Notes under the pieces: model-generated | Told to the model about the DNA's origin: nothing | What the model saw: the letters and a program-made list of their open reading frames with translations, nothing else | The model's database searches: none | Shown: positions 58,601 to 64,000 of the stretch, in pieces | Numbering within the stretch: the stretch's first letter is position 1 | How the letters are laid out: every line of letters starts with the position of its first letter | NCBI GenBank assembly: GCA_020080175.1 | Contig: JAGHQL010000089.1 | Coordinates: 40,642 to 104,641 of the forward strand | Length of the DNA stretch: 64,000 nt | DNA from: Glutinoglossum americanum | Lineage: Eukaryota > Ascomycota > Geoglossomycetes > Geoglossales > Geoglossaceae | Direction of reading: 5' to 3' | Position numbers and translations under genes: made by a program

Positions 58601-60525
58601 TCACCATACGGCTCCGAGCGAGGGTCCCTTGACTTCCGCTTTGGCTCTCACTCCCCGCCCCAAGCGACCGAGAGTCTACTCCGCCCGTCCCCCTTGTTTC
58701 CAAAGTCGCGCTCGGTATACCGCCGAGGCAACACCTCGGTGCTGAGTTTGGACCAGGTCACTGGTGGGAAGGAGGATTTTGCGCTCCAAGAGGTTGATCC
58801 TAACTTCACAGACTCTGACGGTGCGTACTACGAGCTCTTTGCGAAGAACCTGAGGTCTCTGGATGGTAAGTCCTCAGAGGGCCCCCTCTGCATCGAGGAC
58901 TATCTCGTTAAATGCGAGAAGCTCTGGTTCAATAAGTTCCGCGAACACCGCCTTAGTGGTATCCGCGACAACTCGCCAACGCCGCGGCACAGCAGGGATT
59001 TCTCGCGGACTTCCATCAACACTAGCCGTAGCGACGAGGCTGAGGACTTTGATGATGACCGATACCTCCTTGGAAGTGGTTACGAGCCGCCCAAACGGCT
59101 GAAGAAAGCCATGCAATACCGAATCGGTGATTGGCCCGTATACTCATTCCTACTCGCGCTGGGCCAGATACTGGCCGCGAACTCATATCAGATTACGCTG
59201 TTGACCGGGGAAGTTGGGCAGTCGACGAAGGCGTTTTACATCGTTGCGACTATCTATATTATCACATCAGCAATGTGGTACTTAGTTTACCGACGGTTCA
59301 AGTCCATATATGTTCTTTCTATCCCTTTCTTCTTTTACGGCCTCGCATTCTTCCTGGTCGGAATGACCCCGCTCATTTCGAGTATCTCTGCCCGTGGCTG
59401 GACACAGAACTTCGCGACGGCGATGTACGCCACTGCTTCTTCTAGTGGCTCTATATTCTTTGCGCTGAACTTTGGTGACGAAGGTAGGTAGATGCATCGC
59501 CTCTCGTTTAAGTGACGCTAATCAATTGGTTTAGGAGGGTCGCCAATCAAATCCTGGGTTTACCGTGCCTGCGTCATCCAAGGCACACAGCAGATTTACG
59601 CCGTGGCTCTATGGTACTGGGGTTCCCGACTCACCAGGCTGGCTGCAGCGGGCATCACTCAGAAGAATCCGCTGCAAACGACGTGGGTCCTGACAGCGAT
59701 CACGGTTCCCATTGCTGTACTTTTATGGCTTGTGTGCTTCACGAATTTTAGATACTTGCCAGACTTCTACCACCGTGAGCCGGGATCGGTGCCTTCATTC
59801 TATATGTCCATAGTTCGCAGGAAGATTATCCTGGTAAGCCCAAACGATCCGCTCCTTACAGCTATTGGCTGGGTTTTCTAATGCGTCGACCACAGTGGTT
59901 CTTTGTGGCCATCATCATCCAGAACTATTGGCTCTCAGCTCCATACGGCCGAAACTGGGAGTACCTCTGGTCTAGCCAACACGCGCCAAGACAGGCAATC
60001 TTCCTTCTCGTCGTCCTTTTCTTCGTGTTTGTCTGGCTAGCGTTCATTTACCTTTTCAGCATCCTATCAAAAGAACACTCTTGGATCCTCCCTATTTTTG
60101 CTATTGGTCTAGGCGCGCCTCGGTGGTGTCAGATGCTGTGGGGGACGTCAAATATTGGACTTTATGTGCCTTGGGCCGGCCCTCCTGTTGCTAGCGCATT
60201 GGTGGGTCGCTCGTTGTGGCTTTGGTTAGGGGTGCTGGATTCCCTGCAGGGGGTTGGCTTCGGCATGATCCTCTTACAGACCTTGACGCGCATCCACATA
60301 TCCTTTACCCTCATCGCCGCACAGGTTCTCGGTACCGTCGCCGCGATCCTAGCTAAAGCTAGTGCTCCGAATAAGCTTGGCCCCGGCGACGTTTTCCCAG
60401 ACTTCTCGGCGGGGATCAGCGAGGGCCTGATGAAGCCGTGGTTCTGGGTTGGGCTTATGTTTCAATTGTTAATTTGCTTGGGTTTCTTCATGTTCTTCCG
60501 GAAGGAACAGCTGTCTAAACCATAA
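52688..60525 (+). CDS. ags1: Alpha-1,3-glucan synthase
   Basis: Nine exons (52688-53032, 53099-53158, 53217-53242, 53311-53400, 53464-53692, 53754-55503, 55560-59483, 59535-59833, 59896-60525) join in phase to 2450 aa, the usual family length. The enzyme makes cell-wall alpha-1,3-glucan at the plasma membrane. Order: signal peptide (1-~18), extracellular GH13 amylase-like domain (~20-560; LDIDGYRMDK nucleophile region and FIMGEVTG acid/base glutamate), an extracellular beta-rich region, a transmembrane segment (~1067-1100), a cytosolic GT5 synthase (~1165-1635; KIGGLG nucleotide-sugar loop and DEPFGLVAVE, an E-x7-E catalytic pair), a ~380-residue Ser/Arg-rich linker, and a multi-pass C-terminal domain thought to export the polymer. 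All catalytic residues and splice sites look intact. The many small 5' exons, including one of 26 nt, are typical of the family. The gene points toward the telomere, about 3.4 kb away. Confidence 0.97.
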
Positions 60526-61063
60526 ATAGGGTTGATGAGTGGGCAAGCTGGCTATTTAGCTTCATGGTTGTTTGTTTTATTGTGATTAGTTTGTTGGTTA
60601 TAAGCCTAGCGCGTGTTCGGGACTGTCGATTTGTAAAGATACCTCACTATAGCGTATATAGGGCCAAATAATTACGAGTTTTGCGGTGGTTTCGTGGAGT
60701 GTACATACCAACAGTCAAATACCCGCAGGAACATCGAAACCCAGATTTAGGAACTCTCAGCTCGGGATGTTCAGGGGAGTTGACAGAGAATTCAAGTTCT
60801 GGGGAATATAGAAGTTTATAATTAAGTTAGGGAAATCCATATGTCGCTCGCTCGCTTTGACTCCGTGGGAGTGGGCTCTAATGCCTCCGATTGTCGGGAG
60901 AGGTGCGTATTGGCACTTCAGACAGACAGGAACAAATCCTCCCTTAACCTGAATGATTCTAAAATGTTCGATGTCTACCATACTTTCATAGGGCGGTCGG
61001 GAATATGGTCCAGTGGGTGGTCCAGTGGACCGTCCAGTCACAGCCCCCGTGGTCGCGATAACC
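60526..61063. other. 3' flank of the glucan synthase
   Basis: This contains the presumed 3' UTR and terminator of the glucan synthase gene (T-rich around 60560-60600). No other gene was recognised. Confidence 0.45.
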
Positions 61064-61702
61064 ATGGGAAACACTCCAAGCGCTCCCGCTTTAAGCGACA
61101 TCAAAGTAGTTATCTCGAGAGCGTCGACGCTCCCCTCTCCGGACCCAGCGAAGTTCTTTAATGTCCAGTTGGTCCAAGCCAGAAGAGGAAAAGCGACAGA
61201 AACTCCAGGTAACGCCAGACGAGATATCAACATTAACAAAGATTGTCCGGAGCGCACAGAACCCACGAGGTGACACAACTAACTTGGTAGAGAGGCTCCG
61301 ACCTATCGATGACGACACTCTACTACTAAAGTCCTTTTGGGGCAACAGCCCTCCATCGAACTTAAACCAAACATACAAGTGCTTCCGCCCTGTTCGGGGT
61401 TGTCTCGCGAAAGCAAGATTGGCAAGCTGGTCTTGGAAAAGTACAACGATATCAAAAATGAGATTCTAGTCACCAAGTATGGTGTTAGCCTTAAATCGGG
61501 GACTGGACTTCACCCCCATGCGTACCGGCATCTGTTAAATGAGATTGGGAGCTCTCAAAACCTAAATCGCCTACAAAACCAAGTGATGAACTCCTCTAGA
61601 ACCTTAAAGACGCTCAACACCCATCTAGGGCGCGGCGTCATATTCTGGCTTGAGAAATTCTCTCTTTCCCCGTACGTAAAATGTTGCCTATTTCTTGTGT
61701 AA
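61064..61702 (+). pseudogene. Decayed ORF of unknown family
   Basis: Three overlapping + frames each look protein-like over part of the interval: about 61064-61200 (start MGNTPSAPALSDIKVV), 61161-61340 (charged, helical, with VTPDEISTLTKIVRSAQ) and 61345-61702 (charged, with KLVLEKYNDIKNEI), ending at a stop at 61700. The last two can be joined only by a frameshift near 61340; the first could be joined by a short intron. The simplest reading is one broken gene. No domain was identified. Confidence 0.25.
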
Positions 61703-63285
61703 AAGACACACTTCCGACTCCCTTACGAAGTAGAAATGCATGCCTTAATCTCCACACTTCCAGTAATATGGGGAGCTCAAAGGTCACAATGAGCTAGCAG
61801 ATAGGATTTTTCAACATACATGTACGGGGATATCAAGAATAAAGGTTAGCCAAAGCTTGTTTGCACTACCAGCTTTGGGGAATAGCCCAGGGACAAAAGG
61901 CCAGCGACCCACAGATGACACGTGTATCCTTCCGAAAGACACACAGGGTACGGGAATCTCTGAGCCATGTGCCTCCGATAACGATACCACACAGGGTCAG
62001 AATCCCAATAACGCTAGTGATGCATCTAGGACTTGCAGCAACAGAAACGCAAGCATGGCATATCAGAGCAGGGTCCCCGCTTGCTGCTAGCTAACAGGTA
62101 GTCATTTAGTATGCTCGGGTTCACTCATTGGTGGCAATCGGGGTACGAACCAGAATCTTCAAGGCACTGATAATCCTAAACGCACCACCAGCATAGACAC
62201 GGGTATAAACAGAGACATGGGCATGAGCAGAGATACAGGCATAGGCAGCGACTTTCCATCTAATCAACTGCTAGGCAATTTATTTTTACTCCACATGCAA
62301 GACGCTCCCTTATGTACTATCTAGTTTCCTGTTACAGCACCACGCTTCTCACAAAAGAGTATAATTGCAAACCCACTATCCTCGCCTTCCTGAGCCTCAT
62401 CAACTGTTTTATGGGTCCCACCAAACCGGGGGGATACTTAATGAAGCATTCTTCCCGCAAACTGCAATCTGGCCAGATTCCAGCCCTAGCTCTGAGGCAC
62501 TCCCATGACCTAGGCGCGGGTAGTTCCCATCGATGGGATCAGGGTATATCCATTGTATAAAACGAAGGAAGCGGCTGTTGTACTTAATGCAGATGATGAC
62601 GACATACCAATTGTCGGGAATGGGCAGTAATAGGTTTTCGGTAGCAATTTCCCTTCTAGGGAAATAAGATAGGCTGTATGACCGTACCTAGTTCTGCTCT
62701 AGTCCAGTGTTGGGTTGAATGACCTGCATTGTTAGACACTGCCCAAGAGGAATACATGTTGCTCTTACCGTCCGGAAATGTCTTAGAACGTCACCACACG
62801 GGTCTTTCCATTTGAGATTGCGATATGTCGCCGGACAAGCCCCGACTTTGATCCAGTTTCTGTTTGTGGACTCAGCGACATCATGAAGTTCTATTCCCGC
62901 AAAGACTGCATCGACCAAACCGCTATCTATCCATTGTGGAAGTATGTATTGAGCTTACGGATCTTGCACTATGAATGATTGACGTTGAAACTTGCGGCCC
63001 AAATTGGGAGGATTGGGAGGTGGGGTAAGTACGCTGGTAAATGATATCATGACCGGTTTCGCTAGTTGTGGCACCGCTATCGGATACTAAGTTTCAGTGA
63101 CCCGTGTCCGAGGTTCTATTTGACCGTCGGCTTTGAATATAGGAAGTGGTGTCCTAAACTCCAGAGCAAAAAATATCGAGACACAGTTATGATGGAGACG
63201 GGGAATATTTAGGCTAAAATAAAAGATTAGTTTAAGCGGAAACACTTCGAGCAAGTCGTATGATGTTTCCATAGCTACTTTACGG
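61703..63285. other. Subtelomeric spacer with decayed ORFs
   Basis: Hydrophilic Gln/Asn/Thr/Ser-rich frames at 61857-62090 and about 62095-62320 (+) look like low-complexity coding relics. The second contains the 18-bp repeat listed separately. From about 62600 toward the telomere the DNA becomes AT-richer and only short ORFs remain. Confidence 0.4.
62196..62249 (+). repeat. Three 18-bp tandem units
   Basis: Units GACACGGGTATAAACAGA, GACATGGGCATGAGCAGA and GATACAGGCATAGGCAGC follow one another without gaps. Because the unit is 18 bp, the + frame stays open and encodes a repeated six-residue D-x-G-I/M-x-R/S pattern. Confidence 0.75.
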
Positions 63286-63476
63286 CGCCGGGTTAACACA
63301 ACGCAGCGAAGTAAAAAAGTAGAAGGGTAACTAGAATAACTAAACTAGGCATGGCAATTCCATTACTAAGCTTAGAATTGAATTATCTTAAGAGTTACAT
63401 TAGTTATAAGCATTCAAAGTTGCGACCGGAGGTAATTTTTAGAAGGGTAGAATGCTTAGCGAGCTAATAGAATATT
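63286..63476 (+). repeat. Diverged subtelomeric repeat, copy 1
   Basis: Starts CGCCGGGTTAA and ends around GCTTAGCGAGCTAATAGAAT. It shares with copy 2 the ordered blocks AGAATTGAATTAT, GTTGCGA(C/T)CGG and AGGGTA(G/A)A(A/T)TGCTTAGCGA. The copies are offset by about 227 bp. Confidence 0.75.
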
Positions 63477-63512
63477 GGTTACTAGAAGTTCGCTTCTAAG
63501 GTATTCTTGCTA

Positions 63513-63710
63513 CGCCGGGTTAACTTTAACTCAACACCACAAAGTGGTGTTGATGTAAGAATTGTATATATAACTAAACCAAGGCCAGCGATTCTATCGC
63601 CGGCCTCAGAATTGAATTATATCTACAATTGCATTAGCTATGATGTTATGGAGTTGCGATCGGGGGGGATTTTTAAAAGGGTAAATTGCTTAGCGAACCA
63701 ATAGAATAAT
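63513..63710 (+). repeat. Diverged subtelomeric repeat, copy 2, with hairpins
   Basis: The same ordered blocks as copy 1, but the left half holds two inverted repeats not seen in copy 1: arms TCAACACCAC/GTGGTGTTGA with an AAA loop (63531-63553) and GGCCAGCGAT/ATCGCCGGCC with a TCT loop (63583-63605, one mismatch). Confidence 0.75.
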
Positions 63711-63949
63711 TCAAAGTTTTTAAATTTGATTTTCTGTACCGAGACTTGGCGAACTCTAAAGTGAACTCTAATTCTCAACTCTGTGGATTCTCGACGAAAA
63801 TGAAAAGCGAGAATGTAGAATTGAATATTAATCCTTGTTTCATGGGAAAAGTCGTTCCTCCTAATCCCATTCCCACTAACCCCGAGAAAAAGTACCCAAA
63901 AAGGGACCGAAGTGTAAAAATAAAATATTTACACATCCGGCCCTTTATC

Positions 63950-64000
63950 TTAGGGTTAGGGTTAGGGTTAGGGTTAGGGTTAGGGTTAGGGTTAGGGTTA
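63950..64000 (+). repeat. Telomere, (TTAGGG)8.5
   Basis: Eight and a half exact TTAGGG units run to the last base of the window. The G-rich strand is the + strand at its 3' end, so this is the right-hand chromosome end. The array is short, probably truncated by the assembly. Confidence 0.97.

Noticed and set aside
1-64000. CRISPR arrays, bacterial-type operons, riboswitches
   Set aside because: The window is eukaryotic (introns, telomere) and no regularly spaced short direct repeats with unique spacers were seen.

Overview
The window is the right-hand end of a chromosome from a filamentous ascomycete (Pezizomycotina). The + strand runs into a (TTAGGG)n telomere at 63950-64000. Genes carry short introns (about 40-77 nt, GT..AG with CTRAC/CTAAC-like branch sites). 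The gene set is typical of this group: a highly reducing polyketide synthase (HR-PKS), an alpha-1,3-glucan synthase, a Clr5-type ankyrin protein, a cellular RNA-dependent RNA polymerase and a Zn2Cys6 factor. The species cannot be fixed from sequence alone. No tRNA or rRNA gene was recognised with confidence.

Layout. 1-1.3 kb: a MULE-type transposase corpse with six in-frame stops that look like RIP (repeat-induced point mutation), followed by a 22-bp minisatellite. 1.6-5.3 kb (-): an apparently intact Clr5 + ~24-ankyrin-repeat protein. 6.3-6.7 kb: a 375-bp MITE. 7.6-16.2 kb (-): an HR-PKS whose ketosynthase (KS) domain is destroyed by frameshifts, a stop codon and a second, related MITE, while most of AT-DH-MT-ER-KR-ACP remains readable. 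19.7-21.5 kb (+): an intact MFS exporter, probably the PKS cluster transporter. 22.1-23.7 kb (-): an unrecognised protein with two tandem copies of one domain. 24-34.5 kb: gene-poor DNA with one plausible tiny spliced gene. 34.8-38.3 kb (+): an intact RdRP of the RNA-silencing type (seven exons). 40.4-40.6 kb: a possible solo LTR. 40.9-42.7 kb (+): an Rtg2-like Ppx/GppA protein. 43.4-43.7 kb (-): a small tail-anchored-type protein. 46.5-48.3 kb (+): a Zn2Cys6 transcription factor that appears broken after its zinc cluster. 48.9-50.1 kb (+): a PD-(D/E)XK/DUF7924-like protein. 52.7-60.5 kb (+): a complete nine-exon alpha-1,3-glucan synthase. 60.5-64 kb: decayed ORFs, short tandem repeats, a diverged ~227-bp-offset subtelomeric duplication containing hairpins, then the telomere.

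How the pieces relate. The PKS and MFS genes look like the remains of a secondary-metabolite locus being lost from the KS end. The RdRP, the RIP-like transposase and the nuclease-fold protein are a genome-defence flavoured set in a repeat-rich chromosome end. The glucan synthase is a cell-wall gene only about 3.4 kb from the telomere. All splice models were derived by eye from splice signals and family-consistent reading frames; transcripts would be decisive.
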